DNA of 64,000 nucleotides from Heterodera schachtii (GCA_023374025.1 SIJG01000069.1:134814-198813), one strand, 5' to 3'. Counted from the stretch's first letter, positions 18,405 through 28,805 are shown. The notes: generated by a model not told the origin, from the letters alone. Numbers and translations: made by a program.

Positions 18405-20172
18405 AACGTATTCGGCTCGGAACTACGCTTGTTCTTGTTATCGCCATTTCGATGAAGCGCTTCCACACTTGTCCTGCACTTATTGAAACCAAATCTCCAA
18501 TGATGAAGACAGCGTGGCGGGCTCTTGAGAGAGCAACAGTAGCCCGTTGATCGTCTTCAAAGAAGTGCATGTTGTCCGTTCTTCCGGATCCCATCTCGGA
18601 GTACTTTGATCTTGTTGTCACTATGATGATGACATCGCACTCCTGTGCCTGATAGGCATCAACTGTGAGTGCACGAACACCGCAGTGCTTCAGCTTCCGT
18701 TCAATTTCCGAAGTTTGGTACGTGTACATACACAAAACGATGATTCTTGACGAAAAATCGTTGCCAAAGTGTTCCAAAAGTGCTTGTACCAAGAATGATG
18801 CCACTTCAGTCTGATGGTCATCTGTGAGCGAGTCGCTTTTTGGGTCCACACGGAACGATGAAAAAGCATTAATTAGTCCCACAGGACATTCTTGAACTGG
18901 CATAAGAAAGCCTGAGCCCGTAATGAGTGAGCGTTCTTCAGCACTCCTTGCTGGAATGAGTTGTTCATTGTGCAGTTCGTATGAGGCATAGCTGATGAGC
19001 TTTGCCAAGAAAGGATGGCTTCTGTACATCTTTGTGAGGAAAGTGTAGTTCGTCCCAACCGAAGCCTCGGCTTGTAGGATGACGCTTTCCAATCCATAAC
19101 CCGAGTGGAAAATGTCCGGGAGTTCTTTAAGGTGTACTCCAAGCTGATGACGATCGCCAGTCAAGAGCAATGCCTTGAGTTGGGGCATTCGCGCAACCAA
19201 GTGAACCACCACCGCCCACTGAGCTTGAGTGCTTTCATCAAAGAGCAAAACGTCTGCATCAGTGATGTTTCCTTCACCATGAAGTAAATTCGCGGCCATG
19301 GCAGCTGTTGAGAAGACTATTTTTGGTGCCATACATGAGTTGAACACTTTTCCGATCGCTCTCTCAGGCGCCAAGCGCGGGTTCTTCTCACAATGAGCAA
19401 GGTATTCCTTCACCTGCTTCTGTACATTGGGCGATAACTGCTTGACGAACTCCTCAGAGTTTACTTTATTGGGCAGCGTGTGTCGTTGGACATCTCTTAT
19501 TTGATCCGTGTATTTGCATCTGGCAAAACCGGAAAATAAGGCAATCGCTCGTGCTCCATCCAAATCATTTTCAGCACATGTGCCTTCCGCCTCTTGTACC
19601 AGCTTTGCAACTGGAATGTTGGCACAAGCCATCACCACAATCCGGAACCCGGGATTGGAGTCCATCATTGCTTTAATGATCGCCGCAGCGACTTTGGTTT
19701 TGCCGGTGCCTGGCGGCGCCTGTTGTTGTATCAGACCTCCTCCTAACATTAAGCGTGCCGTCACTCTCTGCCTTGAGTTGAGAGCAAGAATAGCAGGGTG
19801 GAGCGGTCCCTCTTCTTCCATCCACGAATCCGTTGAGTCATCAACGCTTTCCTTCTCCATTCGAATGCCTTCGATGGCTGGACGGCCCAGCAGAACTGCC
19901 ATTATCCTTCCCCTCGGGGAGTCTTCATCAGCAATTATCGATGGCACGTTGCAGCGGAAGCAGAACAGTCTGTCCTCAACCGCAGTGGCAGGGACCGGGT
20001 GTATGACAACAGTGCCGCCCTGGATGAACTCATCCACTTTTCTTGCGATGTCGACATTCTTCCTTTCCTGGATGTTGTTCAAGGACGATGACGATATGGA
20101 GTTCCAACTTTTCGTACTCTGCGTGGAGCACCTCAACATCCTTGACCACTCCCAAAGCAAAATGCTTCTCAC
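18355..20172 (-). CDS. UPF1-like superfamily 1 RNA helicase core
   Basis: This frame carries the ordered motifs of a UPF1/SMG2- or ZNFX1-type SF1B helicase: Walker A APPGTGKTK, Walker B FDEST, motif III TGDRHQL, YRSHP, VDAYQAQECD and ALSRARH. The family uses ATP to translocate on RNA and takes part in nonsense-mediated decay, small-RNA pathways and RNP remodelling. The encoded domain is complete from motif I to VI. The N-terminal part is in another frame (20030-21475) and the tail in a third (18024-18404). It sits inside the LTR element on the same strand, upstream of gag. GC content is higher than in gag-pol. Confidence 0.88.
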   Translation of the reverse strand: MRSILLWEWSRMLRCSTQSTKSWNSISSSSLNNIQERKNVDIARKVDEFIQGGTVVIHPVPATAVEDRLFCFRCNVPSIIADEDSPRGRIMAVLLGRPAIEGIRMEKESVDDSTDSWMEEEGPLHPAILALNSRQRVTARLMLGGGLIQQQAPPGTGKTKVAAAIIKAMMDSNPGFRIVVMACANIPVAKLVQEAEGTCAENDLDGARAIALFSGFARCKYTDQIRDVQRHTLPNKVNSEEFVKQLSPNVQKQVKEYLAHCEKNPRLAPERAIGKVFNSCMAPKIVFSTAAMAANLLHGEGNITDADVLLFDESTQAQWAVVVHLVARMPQLKALLLTGDRHQLGVHLKELPDIFHSGYGLESVILQAEASVGTNYTFLTKMYRSHPFLAKLISYASYELHNEQLIPARSAEERSLITGSGFLMPVQECPVGLINAFSSFRVDPKSDSLTDDHQTEVASFLVQALLEHFGNDFSSRIIVLCMYTYQTSEIERKLKHCGVRALTVDAYQAQECDVIIIVTTRSKYSEMGSGRTDNMHFFEDDQRATVALSRARHAVFIIGDLVSISAGQVWKRFIEMAITRTSVVPSRIRFGTFGTNTREVVDMPI

Positions 20173-21475
20173 CCAATTCTTTGAAGACCTTCACTTGGGA
20201 CTCCGGCTCCCAGACCTTGGCCAACTCATTCACTTCTTTCTTCGATCTCGAACCGAAGACGATCAGGCAATCAGCATCATCAAACTTCCGAGCCCTTCCT
20301 TCAAAGCGCGCTTCGATCATCATGTCAACTTCTCGCTCCATCTCAATCTGGAGAGCTGCTCCAACAACATGCTCCATCGCCACAACATGCTCTTTAGTAA
20401 GCTCCGCGGAGCATGGATAAACCTTGGGCGTCATATTTGCATTCAGATTTGGCCACTCCAACAGATGAGGACGAACAGAGGCAATTGCACCGAAGAATTC
20501 TGGTGTTTCGGCTCTTCTTTCCGTTCCCAATTTGTACGGTGAAGCATCAGGCAGAATGTATCCCATTGATACAAGCGAGTCTTGAGGAATGTTGGCAACA
20601 ACAACCGTCACGAGTGAGCCAAGCTTGAGGTCTTCCGGATTGATGCCATCAAGATGACGCCGATTTATGCGTGCCGAAACCGCCAAGCCACAGCACGCGA
20701 TGTTTGCATGAACGAAGCTGGAGGGAATGCTTTGGACCTTCCTCTTTATCCAGTAAACGACCCCGGTGATCTGCTTGCGTCCGATGTTCATGTACAGGAG
20801 TTGAACCACTCCAGTGGCATCAGCCTGCTTTGGCAACAGTTGCGAGTTTTCGTTGAACCAAAATTTGCAGGATGGTGTAGCATCTTGGCGATGTTCAGCC
20901 AGATATCGCAGCTTCTGATTCCACGCAAACGAGGAAACCGCCACAAAGTCGCCAACTTCGAGCTTACGCTGGAAGCCTGGAGCCGACTCGATGAGCTTGT
21001 CGTCAATGTTCATGAAGAACGGCCAATTGGGCTTCGACTTGGGCGACTTCTTGCAAGCAATGACGTACCCATCTCCGGCTTGCGAAACCAAATAAAGAAG
21101 CGAGGATTTGCTCACATCTTTGGCCGGAGGACATGCTTCAGATTCTTCATAATCAAAGCCATTATTCGCAAAAGCCTCTGCGTCGACTTGGTCAAGCGCC
21201 ACTTCCATCGCTTTAAATGTGACGCTACTACCCTCGTTTCTCACTTCTTCATACCCGGACCCCGCAGGGTTTTCATTGGATTCAGTCCCTTCAATAACAA
21301 TTTCAGCCCCAACATTAGCGGACCCCTCAGGGCTTGCAGCTACTTTTGAGCTATCAATGCTCAACGCCTCGAATGATTCATAAATGGTCCCCGCATGGCT
21401 CTCAACACTCGATGAACTAGCATCACTCGTTAATGCGTTGTCGTCCATTTGGTCAGAAACTTGATTTGTGCGCAA
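20030..21475 (-). CDS. N-terminal part of the element helicase
   Basis: 481 residues starting MRTNQVSDQMDDN. An acidic Ser-rich leader (1-130) is followed by a folded region (about 130-460) that resembles the beta-barrel-like accessory region before the RecA domains of UPF1-type helicases. It ends where the 18355-20172 frame takes over, within a 143-base overlap at 20030-20172. The relation is +1. The product may be a two-piece gene, a frameshifted one, or a pseudogene. The leader DNA contains CCCCGCAGGG and CCCCTCAGGG boxes (21260, 21323) shared with the rest of the element. Confidence 0.75.
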   Translation of the reverse strand: MRTNQVSDQMDDNALTSDASSSSVESHAGTIYESFEALSIDSSKVAASPEGSANVGAEIVIEGTESNENPAGSGYEEVRNEGSSVTFKAMEVALDQVDAEAFANNGFDYEESEACPPAKDVSKSSLLYLVSQAGDGYVIACKKSPKSKPNWPFFMNIDDKLIESAPGFQRKLEVGDFVAVSSFAWNQKLRYLAEHRQDATPSCKFWFNENSQLLPKQADATGVVQLLYMNIGRKQITGVVYWIKRKVQSIPSSFVHANIACCGLAVSARINRRHLDGINPEDLKLGSLVTVVVANIPQDSLVSMGYILPDASPYKLGTERRAETPEFFGAIASVRPHLLEWPNLNANMTPKVYPCSAELTKEHVVAMEHVVGAALQIEMEREVDMMIEARFEGRARKFDDADCLIVFGSRSKKEVNELAKVWEPESQVKVFKELGEKHFALGVVKDVEVLHAEYEKLELHIVIVLEQHPGKEECRHRKKSG

Positions 21476-21482
21476 TTTGAAT

Positions 21483-22470
21483 GGGACTGATCAGAAGAAG
21501 AAGGAATGAAACTCACCAATAGAGTTGAGACAAAAGATCAAATGAAAATGAGGGACAATTGATCAATGAGGGAAAATTTATCAGATTAAAATTAGGGATA
21601 ATTGATCAATGAGGGACAATTGATCAAATAAAGTTTGGGATGATTGATCAAATTAAAATAAGGGATAATTGATCAAATTAATTGAATGAGGAGCAATTGA
21701 TCAGATTAAAATGAGGACATTTGATCAATGATGGACAATAGATCAAATGAGGGACAATTGATCAAATAAAAATAAGGGGCAATTGAAAAATTAAAATGAT
21801 GTGCAATTGATGAATCAAAAAAAAAAAAAAAATGGGGGTAGGACTGATCAAAGAGTTGTGCGCAATATGAATTGGGTGGCATTGATCAGAAGAAATACCA
21901 TAGAGGGGATTGACCAAAATAAATTTGGCAAATTTTCTCAAAAGATGGGGCGGGACTGATCAGTTTGCGCAGTTTGATCAAGGGAAAAAAAATGGCAATG
22001 ATCAAAAATTAGGCAAATTTGATCAATGGAATGGCACTGATAAAAAATGTGCTAATTGATCAACAACAAAAAAAAGGAATGGAAATGATTAGTGTACCTG
22101 ATCAATGAAAGATGGGGAGAGGTGGCACTGATCAAAAGGAAAGTGCGCAATTTGAGCAATGAAAAATGGTACAGTTGGTCAAATTAAAATGGGCAAAATG
22201 GCACTGATCAAAAGAATGTGCACCGTTTAATCAGAAAAAAAAGGAACGGCACTGATTAAAAGAAATGTGCCATTTGTGGGCCCCTCAGGGTCGGACTGAT
22301 CAAAACAAATGCCCGAAAATGGGAGATTGATCAGCAGAAATGAGGCAAATTTGATCAAGAGACGAAAATGGGGGCGGGAGTGATCAAAAGAAAATGTGCG
22401 CAATTTTGATCAATGGGAAAAATGCGGAATAGGACATCAAATGGAATGCGCAGTGTGATCAGAGAAAATA
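21483..22470. repeat. TGATCA-rich array
   Basis: About 25 copies of the palindrome TGATCA in roughly 1 kb, mostly as TTGATCAA or ACTGATCA, separated by irregular 15-40 base spacers rich in AAATGAGGG. The count is far above what base composition gives (well under one expected per kb). A weaker version lies at 5850-6440. Confidence 0.8.
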
Positions 22471-22649
22471 GGGGGAAAAAGGAAATTGAGTCAAATGGGG
22501 CCAATTTGAGGTGCAATGAGGGAAAATTGGCCACAGGAAAATTGGGGCAGATCAATAACAACAAAAATGGGAGACAATTTGATTAAACGGAAAAAAATGG
22601 AGGAGGGAAATGATTAAAATTTCGAAAATAAATTGAAATTGGGGAGGAT

Positions 22650-23050
22650 TTGATGGGCGGAAAAAGGCCGGCTGGCCGACTGCGGAGCAAAATGTTGAAT
22701 GAAATTCAAATGACAGTGGGAAGTGACTTGGGGAGGGGACGCCAGTGGATGGGCGGGAGAAGCCAACCCACTGTAGCGCTAAACGATTTACGGCGGCCAA
22801 TCCTCGCCGTTGGCGTTGCCATTCTGCGGCCATTCCCATCCTTTACACTTTTAATGTTGCGGAATGGACGCTTTGGCCATAAGACGCATAATTTGCTAGG
22901 AGGGGGGGGGGGGGGGGGTGATGTGACAAGTGAAGGGAAAGGGAGGAACGAAGAGATGGGAGATGGACCGCCGGGGGGGCAAGCGATGGATGAGATGGCC
23001 ATCTCTTTGCCGGCCGCTGTACAGTGGCCGACAATCCGGCGCTTATGAAC
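22650..23050. repeat. GC-rich conserved leader block, right copy
   Basis: Aligns with about 6480-6900: shared phrases include GGGAGGGGACG, GGGCGGGAGAAGCCAA, TTGCGGAATGGAC and a poly-G run. Divergence is visibly higher than in the LTR-proximal leader. ORFs in it overlap on both strands and look like composition artefacts. Confidence 0.6.
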
Positions 23051-23674
23051 GTGATTTGCATTTCCAATCCCCCTCTCCTTCTTTTCAATTTAAATATTTT
23101 TAAATGTTTTTTCTTTTGTTGTTTTTAATTAATATTTTAATTTAAATTCCTCCTTTTTAATTATTATTTATTTTTATTGTATTCCAATTAATTGAGCCCC
23201 TCAGGGATAATAAGACTCGAAAATTTGGGATTTATCATCATGAGTCAAAACAATATTTTTTTTTAGACCCCGTGGGGTTCATTAAAACTCACCCTCATTT
23301 TAGGAGACTCAATTTAAATGACTAAATATCTATGCTCAATGTACGTAATTTGCATTTTCAATTCCTCCTTTCCCTCTTTTAATTTCAAATTTCTTTATTT
23401 TTAATTGTTTTTGATTTTAATATCTTTTTCAATTTAATTATTATTATTTATTTAGTTATTTATTTATAATAATCGCATTTCAAATTAATTGATCCCCTCA
23501 GGGTTAATGTCTCTCTTTTGGAGCTCCATGAATTAATTAAATTCCATTTTTTTTTGATATCCGCCGATTTAAATGACTAATTTGTCCGCGGATTTTGGTC
23601 ATTTTTCAGTTTTCTGGGACCTGACTCTTTTCGTTTTTTTTTGGATCCCCCCTTTTTTTGAATTGATTTTTGAA

Positions 23675-23985
23675 CCACGAATGGGATGCTTTTGAACTGC
23701 AAAATTCCGAAACCATGCATGGGTGTTTTTTTTTAATTGCAGTTAATTTTTTTTGAAACCATGCATGGACAATTTTTCATTTTTTTTTTGAATTGGAATT
23801 TTCGAAAAACCATGCATGGGATTTTGATCATCATTTTTGACTGCTGCTGCAGATAATTTTTTTTGAAACCGTGCACGGACAATTTTTGACTTTTTTTTTT
23901 TTTTAAACTGCAGTGAATTGTCGAAAACCATGCATGGACAATTTTTGGACTTTTTTTTTTTAAATATTTATCGAACCACGCGTGG
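23675..23985. repeat. Array of 10-bp palindromes, right leader copy
   Basis: Seven dyads: CCACGAATGG (23675), CCATGCATGG (23713, 23759, 23810, 23928), CCGTGCACGG (23869) and CCACGCGTGG (23976). The order matches the left array but with one extra unit. The non-identical members remain palindromic, so both halves changed together. Confidence 0.85.
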
Positions 23986-24156
23986 GATAATTTTGGATTT
24001 GATAAATTTGCATTGATTCCCAGGGGGTTGCTGGGGCCTGGCTAGGACTCTAAAATGATTGGCGCTTTGCGCAACACAAAACATCCCCTGAAAAGTCGGT
24101 CTGCCACATCGGATCCCCCTCTTCCCATGGCCCAAGCCCTGTAAGCATAGGGTTGG

Positions 24157-24174
24157 AACCATCCGGTGCTACCA
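24157..24174 (-). promoter_or_regulatory. Primer-binding site for initiator tRNA-Met
   Basis: In minus sense TGGTAGCACCGGATGGTT follows the 5' LTR directly. It pairs with the 3' end of initiator tRNA-Met (ending TGCTACCA) with two mismatches in the centre. It marks the start of the internal region. Confidence 0.75.
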
Positions 24175-24479
24175 GTAAAGCCGTGAAGTCCCATACCCAG
24201 TGCTTATGAGGGAAATAGTCCAGGGGAGCCCTCTTACGCGTCCGTAATTAGGCCCCGCAGGGCTTGGAAGGGAAGGGATGTTGATGGATGCCTGGGGGAT
24301 CCTCCCAGGCGGGGATCGATTGGCCAGTTCCATTGAAGTGACTCCCGACTGAACCGACTGACCTCTTTGGTTGGTTATCCATTGCCTTTTAAGCGCCCCC
24401 TCGGGATGGGAGGAGCCCTATCGGAGAGATAAAATGTGGAGGGGGAAGGGTAAAGGCCATTTCCGGTCCCGGCCTTACA
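24174..24479 (-). mobile_element. 5' LTR of the giant retroelement
   Basis: 306 bp, differing from the 8145-8449 copy at roughly a dozen positions. It starts (minus sense) TGTAAGGCCGG and ends GGCTTTACT. ATAT lies just outside at 24480. Together with 8145-8449 it bounds a 16.3 kb element. The PBS on one side and the polypurine tract on the other confirm orientation. Confidence 0.88.
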
Positions 24480-24480
24480 A

Positions 24481-25958
24481 TATATCCTTAAGGATATATT
24501 TGTATTTCTATTCGCCCGATGATTTAGAGATTGTTACGCGTTTTGGTGTCATGACAACTCGTACAAAAGGCAAGTCGTACAATGGCTTAGGCTAGGCCTA
24601 AGCTATGTTTTTACATATTTTTTTGCGCATATGTTATCGCATGAAAAGCTCAAAAATAGCATTTTTACCTGTTTTCCTTTCAATCAGAGCGAGTTTTTAG
24701 CACATATAAAAACACATTTTGGGCTTTTGGCGAATAAAAACATATTTTGCGATTTCGGTAGTTTTTGGCACATATTTTGGCGATTTTTTGAGAAATTTTT
24801 AATTTTTTTTTTACAAAAGTTCCTTTTTTGGCAATCAAATTCATGGCAAAATGTCCCCAAAAATTTTAATTTTTACATTTTTTTGCATTTTTTGGCGCTT
24901 TTAATGATTTTTTTCATTTTTAAGGTAAAATTTGATTTTTAGCGAAAAATTCCGAAAAATGAGAAATCTTTGAGAGCGAGAAAAAATTCACGCCAAAAAG
25001 CATTATAATGCTTTTGATTAGCATTGTACTAGCGAAATTGATAAAAATAGACTTTTTTGAGAAAACTCACTTATTTTTTGAGCAGTTTTTTTTTCAATTT
25101 TTGGCACATATTTTGGCCTTTTTCGGGCTTTTTAGCACATATTTTGGGGTTTTTTGGCACACATATATTGTACATTTGGCGTTTTTTAGCACATATAAAT
25201 CCGTAACTATTTTGGCTTATGAAACTTTTGAACAATTGTTTTGAAAATATTTGGCGTTTTTAAAGAGTTAAATCATGAAAAAATAATGTAATTTTTGGCA
25301 TAATGATCACCAAAATTGGCACTAATTCAAATTTTTAATTTTTCCACGCGTCGCCTATCGGCACCGCCGTTACATCACTCCACCCCCCCCCCCCCATTTT
25401 GGATGGAATAAATTGTAAAAAACTGATTTGACAATTTTATAAAATTTTGTCCGAGACTGAATTTTGCGTCTTTGTTCGTCCATTTTTCCTCGTTTGTAAA
25501 CAGATCGTGAAATGGGTAGTACTTCTTTTTTTTTTTGAGCTTTTGCATCAAAATAGGACGCTGCAATTTTGTTTAGAATTTTCACAGCTTCCAAAAATTG
25601 TCGCCTCTTCGTTTTTAATTTGGAATTGTGGCACTTATTTCTTCTTTGAATTGAAAATATTTTAATAAATTTTCTTTTCCCAAGGCCCGAATTGATCCCG
25701 GGACCAGCAAGCGTCGTGCTAAGCCAGAAGTTTAACCCTGTTGTTCCGTCTTGTTCCATCTTGGAGATCCTGCCCCTGGTCCTGGCATTATACAGTCATG
25801 GTCATATGTTTAGACTCAATCAGTTCTTATTGATTCAATGCCTGATAAAAGCTTAATTTCCCGCCAAATGGCTAAGTTGTTTTAGTGTTTTTTGTAGCAT
25901 TTTTGTGGGCCTTCCAATGATATCAGTTACAGCCCAATTGCTTCGCATCGCTAATAAT
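24481..25958 (+). repeat. Left arm of a 1.5 kb inverted repeat
   Basis: Nearly identical, in reverse complement, to 33201-34699, from the outer TATATCCTTAA.GATATATT to the inner TTGCTTCGCATCGCTAATAAT. The arm carries AT-rich sequence with many TTTGGCACATAT phrases, a poly-C run at 25380 and a fragment of the secreted gene family (25370-25790). The two arms bound a 10.2 kb structure. It may be a long-TIR transposon or an inverted duplication. Confidence 0.85.
25370..25790 (-). pseudogene. Secreted-family third exon, broken copy in left arm
   Basis: Minus strand retains the exon-C signature (LNKIAASYFDAKAQ, then PLHDLF-like and SLGQNF) split over shifted frames, preceded by the conserved block containing LSTTLAGPGINSG. 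It is the mirror of 33370-33810. No other exon of the family is attached. Confidence 0.65.
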
Positions 25959-26480
25959 TACAAAACAAAAGTCAACTTCACCCCCAATTTTGGGTAGTCA
26001 TATGCTTACACTCACTTTTTAGTTCTTTAATAAAATTAATATTGCAAATTTTTGGGCACCAACCAAATTTAAACAACTAAAAAATTTCTTGAGCTGATCA
26101 AAAAAGGTAATTACACCAAGCTGAGCAGAGAACTCTTCTCTATGAGTTCATGTTTATGAGTTTTTTGAGAATTTCAGAAAATTACTAACAAAAATGCAAT
26201 AAAACTAAGAATCAACTTTAAAACTTTCGAAAAATACTCCCTTAAGAATGAAGATTTTTCAAAATCATTTCCTAAAATTTATTTAATTAACTTGACAAAT
26301 TGAAATTAAAAAATAATTTTTTTGAAATTTTTCACAACTTCCTTTAAATTTTTCGTTAATTTGCGACCTTTTATTATGACTTCGCAGAGTAAGTGAATAA
26401 ATATCGAGTGAGATCACAGGTCAAATAAACAAAAATGAAAATTTATATGAAAATAAAAAATTGAAGTCAAAGTCAATAAA
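25959..26480. other. AT-rich interior of the inverted-repeat structure
   Basis: No gene is visible. A short stretch at 26105-26150 (TTACACCAAGCTGA) recurs near 40070 and, inverted, near 53530, marking a further dispersed repeat. Confidence 0.5.
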
Positions 26481-28805
26481 AGGCCTCAAAAGTTAATCAT
26501 TGTTTTATACATCGGTGCTTTCAGAATCAAGAGTCAATTCTAATAGTTTCTTAAAGGTGTTTAAGGAGCTAGACATTAATGTTTTATCAAGGGCATTCCA
26601 GGTCTCGACTGATCTGTTTACAAAAGATTTGGAAGATTTTTTAGATTGTATAACATTTAACCGGAAAAATGACTTGTTTCGAGTATTTAAGTTAGTTCTT
26701 TTAAACAGAGAATTTGGATCCAGATGTGTAAAACCATGTAAAATTTTATAAGTAGTTAGGAGGTCAAAAATTTTTCATCGTTTTTCAAGAGTAGCTAATT
26801 TAAAAAATTGGAGTCGTTGGTCATAGGGAATATTTGGCAGACAACATTTTCTGAAAGCGATTCGAGTAAAATATTTTTGACATTTTTCAATTTTGATAAT
26901 ATGGGATTTAAGTTGCGGATTCCAAGATTCAGGGGAATATTCAAGAAGTGGACGAATGTAACTAACAAAAATATTTTTCCAAATTGCTATTTTCTTTGAT
27001 TTAATAACACGGAAAAGTAAACGCATACGGTAGTAGGCGTTACGGGTAATTTTGCTTATGTGTTCAGAAAAAGTAAATTTATTGTCAATAAGAATTCCTA
27101 AATCACGAATAGTTTCAACTTCACAAATTGCATTATCATTAATTTTATATTGTTCCCTGGGGTTATTTTTTCCGAAGTAAATGATAAAAGTTTTATTAAT
27201 AGAAATTTTAATATACAATTTCTTAGACTAATCAGAGAGAATATTTAAAGCGTGGTGCATAACAATTCTATCATTTTTTGTTTTATATACAGAATATAAT
27301 TTGACATCGTCTGCATATAATTTTATAGAAATTTGTTTAGGAATTAATTCAGGTAAATCATTAATATATATCAAAAACAAGAGAGGTCCAAGAACAGAAC
27401 CCTGGGGAACGCAAGAGCTCATTTTATATTCAGAAGAGAGAGTACTTTCAACCCGAACCCTAAAGGTAGGTTTGAAAGAAAGTCAGATATCCAATTTAGG
27501 ATTTTACTCCTAATACCGATTCTATGAACCTTATATAAAAGTAAATTATGGGGGATTACGTCAAATGCTTTCCTAAAATCTATATAGATACAATCGATAT
27601 TCTTATTATTATAAATACCATCATACCAATTTTCAAGGGTTGAAATTAGTTGTGTTGTGGTTGATCTGCCCTTGATGAATCCAAATTGGTGTTCAGAAAA
27701 TAAATTGTTCTTTAAAAGAAAATCAGAAATAGTGCAAACAATAAATTTTTCCATAATTTTGCATAAAGAACAAGTTAAGGCAATGGGCCTATAGTTCATA
27801 GGGTTACTTTTATCCCCTTGTTTATGCAAGGGGATAATAATCGATTGTTTCCATATAGTGGGAAGTTTTCCTGTTTCAAGGGAGAGTCTGAAAATTTCAG
27901 TAACAAAAGGAGTGAACGAAAGAAAACAATTTTTTAAGAGTCTAAAGGTAATACCATCCGGTGATGTGTTATTTCTGTTAGGTAAGGTTCTAAGAATTTT
28001 ACCAACAGAAATAATGTTAAATTCAACATCATTTATTGTTGAAGAAGAAGAAGAAATATCAAAATCAAGAGAAACATTATTTACAATAGTTTTCAGAAAA
28101 AATTTTTGCAAAAATTTCAGCTTTCGAATTTGAGTCAGAAATAAAAGAAGAATTATATTGAATAATAGGTAGATCTTCGAATGGTTTAAAGTATTTCCTA
28201 AGATAGGAAAATAATCTGTTCTTATCACCCGATGGTATTTTATTCTCTTTACGTGATTGAATATTTCTTATTTGAGTCTTAATATGTAAGGAAATACTTT
28301 TATATAAAGGTTCATATTTGTTTCTATTTTCTTTCATTAGCTTATATAGACGTGCTTTTTCTCTAATTGAAGATAATAAATGCGGTGGGTAAAAGTTTTT
28401 GGCGGACTTAATAGATAAAGTAGTTTCGGGAATATTAATTTCAAGATTTTTTCGAACAGTACTAAACAAAACAGCATATTTATCCTCAATTGTGTAAAAT
28501 TTTTGTAGTAGTTGTGGGAGAAATGAGGATAAATATGCATCAAATAGAAAGGTGTTAGATTTAGTATATTTCCTAAGAACAATTTGTTTCTTGAATACAT
28601 TTTTCTTTAAAACTGAAAAATTAAAAAGAATTGTTAAATGATCTGTGTCTAAAAGTCCACCTTTTACTTCTACCGCATTTATTAAGTCAGTTTTTGTTGA
28701 AAGGATTAAATCTAGGAAGGCTTGCTCCCTAGTTGGTTCATTAATGCAGGATGTAAAATTATATTTATTGAAGAAATCACAAAATAAATTACCAAAATTC
28801 TTTTA
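26480..28805 (-). mobile_element. 5'-truncated, frameshifted non-LTR retrotransposon (CR1/jockey type)
   Basis: Minus-strand frames read in order: the end of an AP endonuclease (FLDLILST..DTDHLTI, about 28760-28640), a linker, then reverse transcriptase with [51 protein letters not shown] and YADDVKLY, and the thumb region (DLGILID..FSEHI, SYIRPLLEYSPESWNP). Breaks near 28228, 27420 and 27220 disrupt it, and the endonuclease start is missing. It is a dead copy inside the inverted-repeat structure, close to a family gene. Confidence 0.85.

Larger units (their letters stand above)
21476..24173 (-). promoter_or_regulatory. Long non-coding leader of the retroelement
   Basis: 2.7 kb between the PBS and the helicase start with no convincing ORF. 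From the LTR inward it has the palindrome array (23675-23985), CCCCNNNGGG boxes (23494, 23268, 23197, 22281), a GC-rich block (about 22650-23050) and a dense TGATCA array. A second partial copy at 5841-8144 keeps this order. A leader with clustered protein-binding motifs recalls the insulator in the gypsy 5' untranslated region; that comparison is inference. Confidence 0.7.

Noticed and set aside
22893..22920. Poly-G and poly-C runs (also 6778, 25380, 33780, 37965, 43290) as G-quadruplex sites
   Set aside because: They are uninterrupted homopolymers prone to sequencing and assembly error. They mark unreliable points, not supported structures.
24580..24605. Palindrome containing TTAGGC, the nematode telomere unit, head to head
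   Set aside because: Only one unit occurs in each orientation, and the same sequence is present in the mirror arm at about 34570. It is part of the inverted repeat, not a telomere relic.
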